64,000 nucleotides of DNA, from contig JBBPFI010000008.1 in assembly GCA_037974965.1 (NCBI GenBank), positions 1,116,001-1,180,000 of the forward strand, in the 5' to 3' direction. Positions 32,572 to 44,700 of the stretch are shown piece after piece. How positions within the stretch are numbered: the first letter of the stretch is position 1; the number at the start of each line of letters is the position of its first letter. A program made the translations under genes and the position numbers. The stretch is from Dacryopinax spathularia. Taxonomy: Eukaryota > Basidiomycota > Dacrymycetes > Dacrymycetales > Dacrymycetaceae. The notes below the pieces were generated by a model, which saw only the letters and a program-made list of their open reading frames with translations, was not told the DNA's origin and ran no database searches.

Positions 32572-34700
32572 ATGATTAAGAATGGGTCCAGAGGTCTTGA
32601 GAGTGCGCGCTTATTGCGAACAACACAAAATGAAGTATGGTTCAGCCTACTCGAGTCATGGACATAAACTGAGCTAGGTTGTTGTTGTGAGGATTACCAG
32701 AAAGCCAGAGACACTGAGCGTGAGCATATGATAAGGGAACAAGAGGGGCAGCTTCTACCATCTTCTGCCTGGGCTGTATCCAGTGATCAGAGGCTGACAG
32801 TGCTACCGCATATCTGATGTCCAAGGCGATGCTAGCGGTGCCACGATAAGGGGCAGCCCCAGCGCAGGGAATCATTATCTTCAAATTTTCGGTGGGTTTA
32901 TGGACGGAATAGATCTCAGACTTGAGCTGGACTATGGTACGATCCTTGCTGTGCTCCTGAAAGATGCTTCCTGGATTATTGCACCACTGGCTATCGTTTC
33001 GACACAATATTCTTATCAAGAAGGCGATGTCCTGGGGGTAAAACACGTCTGTCTCATAAAGTAAGCACCGCGCACTCTCCCATGCGCTGGCACCTGGATA
33101 TGTGCGATGCTCAGACTCTCGCCGTCATCGCTGTTGTAGCTGTGTGACATTCCAGCCCATCTGCTTGCTCGGTGGCAGAAACATGATCAGCATTATCAAG
33201 TTGTCGGGGTTACTAGGCAGGTCATACTGCTCTGGCGCGGGCAGTGTAACGGTGATTGCCGAGTTGGCAGCCTTAATTGCAGATATTTGGGTTCAACAGT
33301 GGCCCTTTTAGACGCCACAAGGCAGAGCACGGATGGAGTCCGCCAGCTGGCACGACTCTTCATCTCCCGGAGCTCCACCAGGCACGCACGGCCTAGCCGA
33401 GTCAGTGGAAATCCGCATTCCCGATTCCGTACAGAGAACTTTTCGTAACCCGACCGGTTTGCACATCCCTCCGAAGGACGATTCCGCGGTCGAGGAGTTA
33501 TCTAGACCATGTGTTAGTGCTGGTTGCAGTGCATGAACATCAAGTCCAGAATCCTAACCTCAGAGCAGATCATCCCCCTCCCCATTCACCCACCCACCCC
33601 AACTACCCTCATCCACGCTCCATAGGCTCCGAGATCCAAAAGTAATCCCTCAGGCATGTTATGTGATACGTATCCGCGAATACCCGTATACCCTGTTGAT
33701 ACCACACATACATGTGCACGCACTTGGGTCGTCACCACAGCTTGACCCAACAGCCAGGAGGATTCTTTCCTGTCAATGTATATACGCCTCGCTATGAGTG
33801 CAATAAACGAGTGGAGCATACAGCTGCTTCCTCTGTGACGACCGTTAGCCTGGAATTTGGTCCCAGTCAACATGAGCGTACCTGTGGGCCCCACTCCATC
33901 TCTAGGATCAGATAATGTGATCCATCCTTCGATCTGTCAATGTGGGTTAAGTGAGCCAATTGAAGAGACGCACGTTCCAATCTGGCAAGCATTCATCAAG
34001 CGCTCGATGCTCGTTTTGCATACAGAAGACAGCGCCATCCCAAAGCCGCCTGGCTCGCCCCACTCCTTGCCGAGGTCGCTCAGACGTGATCGAATCTCCC
34101 GTTTACTGAACTTGCTACTCAACGGCCTGCGAGGCGGGGTACAGGCGATGGAGGTGCCGACCGGGTTCGGCAGCGGTCCCCCAGAGTCCGACTTTGTGAT
34201 GCCTGCGTGGTCTTGATGGCGGGAGACCTCTTAGGGAGCAGCCTGTGGAAGTTGTCCTGCTTGGCGTGCTGCATCGGACTTCTTGATCGATACCTGGAGA
34301 GTAAATGGGTATGCGCAGGCTCGATGAACGGTGGGCAGGTAGGGATTGTAGTGCGGGTCACCAGGGCGCGCTCTGCATGCCACGAGTCCGTCGGTATGTT
34401 CAATGAACGAGCAGCAAGAGTTCGAACGCCATGCTCATGACGGGGAAGAAGGGTAGAGATGAGATAGAGGGACCCCAGTCGGTGAGCTGGTGGTGACGAT
34501 AGCCATCATAACCCATCAGATCACATGCAGCTCCCACCCCAGACCAGACACTGTTACGACGACGGCGGCAAAACGCGTCTGTTTCGGAGAAGTGCGCGTC
34601 TCCCTCTGACGCGGCATTATCGGCTGATCAGTAATGATCGATGTCATGCTGCTCGCGACGGGCGCATACAGGATCCTTGCAGATCAACAACGACCTTCAT
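32572..34700. other. Intergenic, no supported gene
   Basis: About 2.1 kb upstream of NLR2. A minus-strand frame at 32642-33046 (134 codons) and a region near 33.94-34.12 kb look protein-like in composition, but I find no family motif or consistent exon chain. I therefore leave them uncalled. The NLR2 promoter should lie at the left edge. Confidence 0.4.
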
Positions 34701-35780
34701 TCGCTAGAAAACGACCGCCAGCATGTCGCCCTATTTTGGGACCGTGCACTTGGACCTCTCGGCCGAGTCTTCGATTTGGGTCGAACGTAACTCGAGGGAC
34801 AGCGCGATGCTTGATCGTAGCTGCGCTTCGCGCTGTTCAGTTCGGAGGGCTGGATGTTGCTCTCTCGGAGGAGCTGGGCGAGGAAGTCCTCCAGGATGGA
34901 GAGGAGGCATTTGACGGCCTCATCGTCGCAGGAAGCGGCCACTCCAAACAGAGGCGCGTCTGTTTATATGGCTGAAAGAAGGACACGAGTCGACGGGATG
35001 GTGGCGGTTTAGAACCGAGCCTGTGCATCCCTTATTACCGGTTTGAGGGAGGAGAGGGAGGATCCGCCGCCAACGAGGACCAGAAGGAGAGTATTTGCGA
35101 GATTGGGGCGGAGGCGAAGGAGGTGCAGGTGGGCACAGAGGAGGGAGGAGCCGGGCTGGACGATCGTGCAAGGTCTGACAGGCGCGGTATCGCATATTGC
35201 CGGGGCATGCACATGCCGTATTTGGGATGGGAGGGGCGGTGGGCGGTGAAGGGAGGAGCGCAACATTTGGTGGCCCGGGCAGCGGGGTCAATGATGATGT
35301 GCTGCTGGAGGCCACGAGGTGCGCAGAGGCTCCGGTGCTTGAGCAGGGTGAGTGTTACTCGCTGATGCTGACAGGAGGCGGGACGACATCGCCCCAGGCT
35401 GAGTAGAAGCAGTGTTCGTATCGACATACGACGTCTGCGGGAGATGCTTCTGCAGGAGGTCGACCACCTGAACATACGACGTCCCAGCCAGCTCCAGCAA
35501 TCTCGCTCCAGTCCCACCCAAGTAGCCAGATAATCCCTCCTCAGATACGGGGTAATATGCGACAGTCTCACTTCCGCACAGGGGACTCGCTGCCGTCCAA
35601 GAGCAGGCTGATGCTGCAGCTGAGGCAGCAGGTCGGGCTTCGCATCCATCGCTCGTAGCTCCGGACGCAGCGTCTCATGTTGCTTCTCGAGTTCTTAGGG
35701 CGCAGCAACTGTCAGTGGGGCTTGGAGGTAATATGCGAGGGGCCAAGGGAAGGTCGGATGGGCGAGGCTTGAATTGTTAC
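34700..35780 (-). pseudogene. Decayed partial copy of the MPP alpha gene
   Basis: This stretch copies the middle of the mitochondrial processing peptidase alpha gene that lies intact at 51.9-53.8 kb. Recognisable pieces in order on the minus strand are AMDAKPDLL (real gene IHAKPELIL), LSHITPYLRRDYLATWV (LPHITPELIREYLATWV), VLNRHHPVDSCPSFSHI (ILNRHHSVDSCQSFHHI) and LSILEDFLAQLLRESNIQPS (LPSILGGFLAQLLQKGNIQPS). They lie in different frames and both the 5' and 3' ends of the gene are missing. There is no intact reading frame. It lies about 0.7 kb from the Helitron edge. Confidence 0.8.
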
Positions 35781-36479
35781 ATCATCGATCGATTCGCTCA
35801 AGGAAGAAGCCGCGGAGTCTTCCGTCGTCACGTCCGCCGATGCAGGAGTCCCATTGCCCAATGTGACAGAGTGTACTATCCCAAAAAGTATCAGCGACCG
35901 CGCATATATGTAGTCGACAGATGGTGGAAACCAGGCGCACCTTTGTATGTGCCATCCAGTTGAGCATTTGGGCTCATCCTTGACAATCTCAGCGTCTTCT
36001 AGCTCCACCCTAAAACGAAGTGTACGAGAATGGCCAGGCAATGCCGCAGAGGATCTTCAAGTTGTTCGTCGGAACTGGTACAGGCGGGGGTAGGTGTTGG
36101 TGTGTACGGGACCGCTTGGCGACGGCTGTTGAGGGATGTCAGCAGCCTCCTCTTCGGACGGTATGAAAACGTACAGGAGTTTACCAGCTCTCAGATCATT
36201 AGTGCGCTACTTGAGCCGGCTCCAGGTTTGTTTGTCGCTCGCCATTGCTCTTGACGTTGACGCTGCCATATCCAACGATGACTACTGTACACGGGCAGGC
36301 GACGAGCGAGCAACCGGCATCGATATTCGACGCGACGTGACGCGCTATGCTTCCGTTCACGTGTTGGTCAATCACCCCCATCGATGGGATAGACAACCGC
36401 TCCGCGCGATCCCTGGACAAAAGGGAAGGGCGCGGACACGGCTCAGGGACCGATTGGCTGGCGAACGGCTGAGTCAGGC
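35781..36479. other. Intergenic between the MPP alpha remnant and the Helitron
   Basis: About 700 bases without a supported gene. The palindrome CCCATCGATGGG lies near 36377-36388. The left end of the Helitron should fall near the right side of this stretch, since the first TGCGCA core is at about 36480. I could not fix a CTRR-type terminus. Confidence 0.4.
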
Positions 36480-36669
36480 TGCGCAAGCCGATTGCCTCCG
36501 CCGCCAGCATGGGGGTCTGCGCAGGCATTTAGTCCTTTTTTCCTCCGTTGCCACACATGCCCCCGTTGCGCTGGCTCGGCTCACCTTGTCTCAGCCATCC
36601 TTTCACCTGTCTCGGTTACCGATCATCCTGCTGTCGACGATCCTCCCGCTTTCCTATACAAGTAACTCT

Positions 36670-39600
36670 ATGGCCGAGCCTGCGCAGGCTGAAGAAGCTC
36701 CGGAGCCTGTTACGTTTAATGCGCTCCTCGGCCTCGACGCTGGCACTTGCGCAAGCTTGGTCGACGACACCTACCGACGTGAATCCTTTCCGCTCGTGCA
36801 GATCATCGATGCTGTCGAGCACTTGAAGGCAGACGGCGAGCACTATGAGCCGCCTAAGTGGACGTAGGCACATTCCATCTGGCAAGCCTGCGCATACTAA
36901 TCAAAATCAGATTCACTATATTTGACGGAAAGTACTCGCTTGAAGTCTGCGCAGGCTTTCACCTTGCGCTGGCATTCACTCGGGGGCTGCATTATGTCAA
37001 CGAGCTCGTACAGCTGGTCGGAGCTTATGGGGTAGACGATGCGGAGACAGGGGAGAGGTACGCATACTGAGTCTGCGCAGGTAGAGCAAGCGCGGCTGAC
37101 TGTTTCGCAGGCTTGCCATCGTCGTTCCGACTCTCCGTGGGGTCCGTCGGTACGAAGATCGGTTGGGTAAACCTGTTCGATTGCCTGGCTTCAAGAACGA
37201 TGTTCAGACTGGGTATGCCGACCTTATTGCGCAGCTTGCGCATACTACAAACGAAGAGATGCGCGACGAGTTCAACTGGGTGGCGCAGCCTATGCGGTCC
37301 GTCCTCCATCTGTATGGCCTGGGCATAACTGGCGCATGGCTTCAGGGCGAAGAGATCATTGGGGGTTTCGACTGGGACTGGGACAGGCTGAACGCGCTGG
37401 CCGGGGCAGCCAAGCTTGCGCTGCCTCCCATCGGTCGCCGGAAGAAGGAGGACGAGCCCTCAACGCAGGGGTCTTCGCAGGCTTCCGAGCGGAGCACCGT
37501 TGTTGCCGACCTGCTCTCAGGGGGGGCGTTGGCCAGCCTCCTGCAAGGCACTTGGGAGCCTGCGACGATCCCCCACCTTCAAGTCCTCTCTGTGCACGAA
37601 GAGGTCGGGGCGGATGGAGGCGTGTTCGACCCTCCTAGGGTGACGTGAGTTCCAGCCAGCTTGCGCAGGCTATCGAGTTGTACTGACGAAACTTGCGCAG
37701 GCTGGTGCTGAGCAATGGGGTGCACCTGCTTGAGGTGGTTGCGGGCTACCACCTTGCCCTTAGCCAGGCCGTTGGCGAGTTTCAAGTCGCACAGTTCGCA
37801 ATTGGTGAGGCAGTAGGGTTTCGCAGGCTGCTTCGGGGCGGGGAAGTGTAAGTGGTAGCAAGCTTGCGCAAACTCTTACTGATATTTAACAGCATTTCGA
37901 TTATCCTTCAGCACTTCCGCCAGGTGAAGCCGTTTGGGCGGATGATCAAGCGCCCCATTCCGCTTGACTACTACTGCGATGTGGACGTGGGGTACGACCA
38001 CATGAAGAACCACCGGGCGTACGACTTCAGCTGGGTCCCCGACAGTCTGCGCATGTCCCTTCCCATGTACGCGTTGGACACAAAGGTGGATATGTTGAGA
38101 CACCCGAACTTGCCGGTGGTGAAGGCTGCGCAAACTGAAGCGTTCTCCGACGACAAGGAGGGTTCTGAGGCTGCGCAGGCTGAAGTCCCTGCCATACCCC
38201 GTCCGCCCAGTCCCCCTAGCCCGACGCCCTCACCGCCTGGCCGGACCTGCCTGATCGACGTCGACATAAATGCACACGGCCTTAATGTTCGAGCGCGTGT
38301 TGACCGGGTGCACGTGAAGAACGTCACGGTGGATGTCGTGCTCCATGATCAAACGGTAAGCAGTTCGAAAGGCCTGGCAGAATGGAATCTGATAGCATGC
38401 GCAGGCTCGGATGGATATGGTCATCCGTCCTAAGAAGTTCAGCGTCGGGTCGACGTTGGAGGTAGGCAAGGTAAGGCATGGTACACTCTAGCTTGCGCAT
38501 GCTTAACAAGGATGAGTAGGTGTACAACTTCCACAACTTGAGTGCAGTGGCGTCGGTCGCCAAGTTCTGTTGCACACAACACCGCGCCCAGTTGTCGTTT
38601 GATGTCGGATCCTCCTTTGACGAGGTGAGTACGGCACTGGTTGACTAGCTTGCGCAGGCTGACTATGTTGACCAGGTGGGAGATGAACACACACAGATCC
38701 CAGAGAGGCTGTTTGAACCGCTGCCATTGTCAACATTGGCTGCGCAGCCTCGCAACAAGACCGTTGGTACGCATCACGCCACCTTCAGCCTGCGCAAGCT
38801 GATGTGGCTTGTAGACGTCGTGGCCGTCATTGGGGAAGTGAGCAACGTTATGCGTGGCAAAGAGAAGGAGGAAGGCACGAAGGTAAGAAGCTTGCGCATG
38901 CTAGCTTGCGCATGCTTATCGTTGACAGGGCTACGCTGCCGGAGGTTCTATGACATGTGTAGACGTGTGGATGTTCGATCAGTCTCTTGCGGTTGCCAGG
39001 CTGGTGGCTTTCGAGGAGTTTGTTGATATCTTCAAGCAGAAGGCGGGCTACGTCGTCCTTATTCAAGATGTGGTGGTCGACAAAAGGCCGGGGGACCAGG
39101 TCTGCCTGAAGACGCAGACTGGCATCACCCAGGTCTTTTTCAAGGAAGAGGGCGGCTGGCACACATATGCCCTTTTGCAAGAGTAAGTCACAGCTTGCGC
39201 AAGCTCTGTTCGCAGTTTAGTGTGCGCATACTGAAGCTTGCGCAGCCTAGCAGCAGTCAAGGACAATGTGGACCTCTATTCCCACCTGACAAGGAGTTGC
39301 AGCGCGGACGGTGCGGTCGCCAACCGTAGACTCGGGGTCGGGGACCTGCCACTAGACGTGTACACCGTCAAGGAGATCAACGAGCGCAAGCTGGGGTTGG
39401 GTCGCAAGCCGGACACCTTCCGCGTGCGCGGGTACATGAAGCTGAAGAATGAGCACATTACCTACCCAGGCTGCGCAAGCTCCGAGTGCAACCTCAACAT
39501 CTCCTACATGGTACAAGATGCTGGCACGTTCTTCTGCAAGTTGTGTGGGCTGGTCTTCGCACAGCCTGCGCCAAAGTGAGTTGCTCAATCGGAGCTTGCG

Positions 39601-40006
39601 CAGACTAGCTGACCGCTGTTTCCAGGTACTATCTCGTGTTCAACGTGCTGGATGAGGAGGGCGGAGTTTGCCATGGCGTCGCGTTCAACACTGCCGGGAA
39701 GCAGGCTTTTGGAGTGGATGCGTCTGTAATGCGTGAGCTGGCGGACGAAGGCAAGGCCGATGTAAGGTGTTAAGGTGAACAGCCTGCGCATGCTGATGGT
39801 TGCTCAGATCGCCAAGCGTCGCGAGTACCAGGACCGGATTGATCAGGTCGGACAAACTCTCTTCTATGTAACGTTTCAGGCTTCAACCGAAACAAATGGC
39901 CCAGTGAGCTTTCCAGCCTGCGCAGGCTAGAGTTTGCTGACATGTCGAGCAGTTCAAAGGGCGCAAGACGTGGATTGCTATCGAGTTTGTCAAGGTGGAC
40001 GAGTAG
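36670..40006 (+). CDS. RPA1-like single-strand DNA-binding protein of the Helitron
   Basis: This is a large-subunit replication protein A homologue carried by the Helitron. ATG 36670 leads to a first RPA70N-like fold (FNALLGLDAGTCASLVDDTY, FTIFDGKYSLEVCAGFHLAL, TLRGVRRYEDRLG). A second tandem RPA70N-like fold starts near 37.5 kb (LLSGGALASLLQGTWEPATI, LVLSNGVHLLEVVAGYHLAL). DBD regions follow (LIDVDINAHGLNVRARVDRV, DVVAVIGEVSNVM, LIQDVVVDKRPGDQV). The C-terminal RPA_C domain has a zinc ribbon, YPGCASSECNLNISY and FFCKLCGLVFAQP, with the normal C-x4-C and C-x2-C pairs. It ends FKGRKTWIAIEFVKVDE and TAG 40004-40006. About 13 short introns interrupt it, and each one I could delimit contains at least one TGCGCA. 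RPA-like genes are known from plant Helitrons. A role in protecting displaced single strands is likely but inferred. Confidence 0.82.
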
Positions 40007-40284
40007 GGCAGCATCGCCCTTTTTCTCTTTTCCTATGTCTCTCTGTGATTCTGTTAGTATGCGCAAGCTTGTAAATTGCAAGCCTCTCAATCCGTGTCGT
40101 AACATGCGCAGGCTGTAAGTCGCATGCTGTGCTTTTTCATCGCTTAAGTGTTTCATATGTTGTAACCTGTCCGTACAAATGCGATCGCTTGTCCCGTGCG
40201 CAAACTTCGTGTGGTTAAGCAGGTTTGATTAAGCAGTTCAGGGTTACAGTTAACCATTCTAATAGGCTGCGCAGGCTCTCACTA
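40007..40284. other. Spacer between converging Helitron genes
   Basis: About 280 bases with four TGCGCA cores (near 40060, 40106, 40198 and 40268). No gene. Confidence 0.5.
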
Positions 40285-41592
40285 TCAAAAAGAGAACTCC
40301 AATCCTTCATCAATGTCGTCTGGCTCATCCGTGCTCCCCAAGTAAAAAATCGCATTGAGCTGGAATCCCATAGTCCATGGCAAGTACCTCTTTTCGTTTG
40401 GAGTGCTGAAGCTGGCATCCCGGGTGTCATGTCGCTTGCGGAGCTTGACCTCTAGCACAACAATATCACCTTTCTTGAGATTTGCCACAGAATATCGTTT
40501 CATCAGGTTATGTTGCTTGAGTGTCTCAGAAGCGTCAAACACCGAACGGAATTCCGTAGCCTGCGCATGCTTGAAAATACATAACAGTCAAAGGAGGCAA
40601 GGCACTTACTGGCTCGTCCGACCTGTATTTCTTCTGGAAGCGGTTGGCAATGACCGTGCCAAATGGGTTCATCACACCAGCTGTTGGGTGTCAGGACAAA
40701 GACTGCGCAGGCTGAGTGATGAAGATTGAGAGACCACATACTCTGCTTTGGTTTCGAATACTCATTGACGATCTTTGTTGCTGCCAGATAATCTTCCCTG
40801 AAAAGGGGCAGAATACTCACGTAGATCGAGTTTGCCCACTCCCCATACTCATCCTTGAAGGTAAAAGCAACCACCCGACCCACAATCCATGCACAGACGG
40901 ACTCATTGTCTTGCTGACGGACAATGAAGTTGGTCCGGTCAAAGATGTCATCTTGGCCAAACTTGAGGTCGAGGGGCAGTGCCGTGATGTAATAGAGTCC
41001 TCTGGTTGGTTGGACAAACGTGCGGATTGACAGGATGCGCCTGGTTTGAAGTCAGCACAGGAAAAAGAGGGAAGAATAGTCTGCGCACGCTTGCAAAACA
41101 TCATCCAGCATGTGCAGCCAACGACTGCCTGTCTCGGAGTTTGGCGATGATTGCGGAGTTAACAATCTGCCAGGGGAGAGGGTGTGTGGTGTATGCGGGG
41201 GGGTCTTGCAAGGATCGTGAAGAGCCTGCGCAGGCTGTCCTATGTTGGCTGAAGCCTGGATAGTCGGTGTCGGAGGGCTGGCAGAAGGTTAGAGAGTGAG
41301 ACACCAGTATGGCAGAAGCGTGCGCACCCTGAGCTACACAACGTATCTGAGTCAAGCACCATTTCTTGTGTTCCATCCATCCTGCGTTGAGAATTTTTCG
41401 AGAGTGCAGCCAAGCGACGGGGTCGGACGGACATGTGGGTTGGAGGTTGTTGGAGGTTGCGGTGTAGCACATAAGAATACTCACCCTTATATATGAGAGC
41501 CTGCGCACACTAAGTGCATTGTCTCTCCATAAAAACTTGCCAAGCAGTTTGCACCCCAATTCAAAGACAGGGCATTGACGGAAGCTGAACAT
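40285..41592 (-). CDS. Uncharacterised third gene of the Helitron
   Basis: No family recognised. The clear exons, reading down the minus strand, give PLPWQIVNSAIIAKLRDRQ (near 41.17 kb), RILSIRTFVQPTRGLYYITA and IVGRVVAFTFKDEYGEWANS (about 41.03-40.82 kb), then REDYLAATKIVNEYSKPKQ, VMNPFGTVIANRFQKKY and a last exon. The last exon (about 40555-40285) has LKKGDIVVLEVKLRKRHDTR and PWTMGFQLNAIFYLGSTDE, with an acidic end. The strand pattern of the last exon could suit another OB-type fold, but that is a guess. Introns carry TGCGCA motifs as in the neighbouring RPA gene. The 5' end is unclear; a possible first exon begins MFSFRQCPVFELGCKLLGKF at 41592. It lies between the RPA gene and the Rep-Helicase gene, on the Rep strand. 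Confidence 0.55.
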
Positions 41593-41743
41593 GAATTGGG
41601 TTGACTAGATTAGGGGTGAAAGGCTGCGCAAGCTATGGAGAAGATGTGGGTACCTGAAAAATGCGAGCTGTGTCAGCATGAAGATGCGCAAGCCTGCGCA
41701 TCTCCTGTCGCAAGTCTTGTGGCGGGCTGCGAGAAATTTTGCT

Positions 41744-44700
41744 TCAAGAGAAAGGCCGCAGTATGGCTAGACCAGTAAGTTGCCTGACACGTGAAAGCAT
41801 CACGTATGCGCTTTGTGGTGATCGACAGTCAGCAAGATCCACAATAGCATAGTCCAGAGACCGACCCTGACTCTTGTAGTCTGTATAGGAGTATGCCGGT
41901 AAGAGAGGAAGGTACTGCCGAGAGACATTCAACGTCTCGTCTTCAATCGTAACCGAATATGGGGTTCGCCTTGTCTGTATGCAAACCCGCCCGGCCACTT
42001 CGTTAGCATGCGCAGCCTGGCAGTCCGGGAAGTCCACCCAAACAGCTTGCACATACTTTCGCGCATCGGAGTCCATGTTGTAAAAGATTCTTGAGACAAC
42101 CCCAATTGCACCGTTCACCAGGCCTTGAGAGACAGCGATGTTTTCGGTGAGCATGACACGCATTCCGAGGAAAAGTGGCATGAACGAGGGTATGTCTCCA
42201 ATATCTTTGGCAGGCAACTTCCAGAGCGCGTCTTGAAGGTGCGGAGGCGTGCGCCGGCTGCGCACGAAATCGCATACAAAATACAGGGTGCATTCTGTGC
42301 AAAGAGAGGCCGCATGTGCTCGTGCCAATCTGAGGTTCATAGCGTCACGCAGGGCACGAGTGGTCACTATGACCAGAGCCAAGGCAAAAGCTTGCGCAGC
42401 CTCTTCCAGAAGTGAGGATAGCAGTCGACTGTTGAGAATGTCGATGTCAGAGGACGTGTAATTGATGCCGGTGCCTTGCTGAGTTGGGAGATGCGCAGAC
42501 TGGCCCAGCCATGGGATGCCTTCCCTGATGCGATGGAGGAGGTTACCCCATTTTGCATCAGCAGATTGGTGGATGTTCCGTGATAGCATGACGACATTGT
42601 TGACCTGTCGCCAATAGAGCGCACCCTGAAGAGCCTTCTGTCCTCCTGGCTTCTGCGCAATCTGCGATCGAAGTCTTGGTGTTACAAGGTTGAAACTGTA
42701 AAGCGGCCACGAGTCCATCGGTTTGAGTTGAGCAAAGTCACCGGTGTAAATGACGTTGATCCCACCAAGGGGTAGAGAGTCATCGGTGCCCTTTGCAAGC
42801 GCTATCCTTTTGGATACATCCGTGAGCATGCCTGCCGAGATCATGGAAATCTCGTCAATTATAAGCCATTGTATCCCTTTCCAGATGTCGTTGAGCGCCT
42901 CTCGGTTAGCCTGCGCATGCTTCTTCCCAGGCAAAAGTGTTAGAGAGTGAATGGTTTGTCCGCCAATGAGGACCGCTGCCGCACCGGTTGGTGCACTGAG
43001 AACAAGGGAGCCACGAATGCGCAGCCTGGAAAAGAGGATTTCGATGCTTTTGATGACATGGCTCTTGCCTGAGCCTGCGCCGCCTCCAATGTATAAGAGT
43101 AGCTGCTTTGCATGACGAGGACCAAGGTAGTCTGCCACAATCTTCACAGCACGGAGTTGCTCGTTGTTATTTGCAAGATTTTGATCCTTGATGACTTGCG
43201 CAAGCTCTCGTTCGATGTCCGTGAAATGTGGAGGTGTAGTCTGGATCGGGAGAGGTTGTAGGGTAGCATGTTGATGAACCACAGACGTAAGATCGACTGC
43301 AGGCTGGTGGTCATTATTCAATAGAATCCCTCCAACTCCAGCCTGCGCATGCTTTCGCTCTGTCTTCCACAGAAGCAAATCTTGACCAAGCTTGTGTAGT
43401 AAAGCTTCGTCGCCATCTTCAAGTTGGTGAACGTCAGGATGCGCAGGCTGCGCAGGTACAACCACTAGTGGTGGAAGGATCTCATGCAAGAATTCGATGT
43501 GCCCATCATATTTGCCCATGTTCAGGTGGGTTTGTGCCGCATCGAGGGAGATCACAGCCTGCGCATGCTCATGCAGTCCACCTTCTTCGGTATCAATGGA
43601 AGCAGGCTCATTGGTGAGCAGGTCTTCGATACGTGACATCTCTTCAGCAAATGCTTTGGATAACTCCAGTTTTGCAAGCTGTCTCCGGCGCAACTTCTTT
43701 CTCATGTCTGAATCACGAGCATCCTTAGATTGGCGCAAAATGTCGAGATTGAGTTGTATGTTGAGTAGGCGCGGTTCAAAGGCAACAGCCAGGTATGCCT
43801 CTTTCCACAAAGTCTGCGCAGGCTTCAAATCGGCCTTCGCACGCCAGGGATGAAAAAGTATGAGCATAGCCCGGCACCATTCTTCTGGAGGTACATCATC
43901 TCCTCTGCGTGGGAGGGTGGGGCCAAGGAGCACTGGTATATGAGGGGTGGGACGCAGAAGAAGCTCATGGGAGGCAGCCTGCGCATGCTCTGATAGGAAG
44001 GAACTGCGCAGCCTGCGAGGACGGGTTTGAGCATTGACAAGAGCAGGGAGATTCTTGCTTTTCGAAACGGGTTGTTTATATGTCGTCCTGATGAAGTCGT
44101 ACAAGCACATGGTCTCGAAAGGTTCATCCTTGGGCCGAAGGGTATAGTCGGCAAATTGGCTGGCAGCTGTGACTTCTCCTTCATTGAATGACAGGATAAG
44201 ATCACTTGTCTGTTGAGATTGCGCCTCAATCACATCGGCTTCATCGGCTGACACATCATCCTCTTGTTCTTCATGTTCCCGAGGTTCCTGGGCGGTTTCC
44301 CGAGGTTCCTGGGCGGTAGCCTGCGCAGCCTCCCCTCTATCAGCCTGCGCTCCCTGGTTGTCCGGATCTTCCTCATCCAGCCGTCTTGATATGTAACCCC
44401 ACTTTAGCGTGCTGAAGTTGTAGTTTGTGTAGTAATCACCCTGGCCAACATAGTGGGCCATGATTTGCTGGTGCGATGTTTCTTGTCGCGACATCATACT
44501 GTTCACCATCTTTGTGACAAGACTCTTGTCTCGGATGCCATTTGATGCGTCAACAGCCTGCGCAAACTTCTCCTTGTTCTTCTGAATGGCATACTGGAGT
44601 GCAGAGAGACCGTCATGGACTTTGAGCGATGGTTTGGTGATGTAGTCGGTTATGTAGTACAGCGCAGCCTTCGCCTCCTCCCCAGAGCCAAGGTACTGTA

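Noticed and set aside
32642-33046. Minus-strand open frame of 134 codons
   Set aside because: The composition looks protein-like, but there is no motif and no exon partner on either side. It is not supported as a gene.
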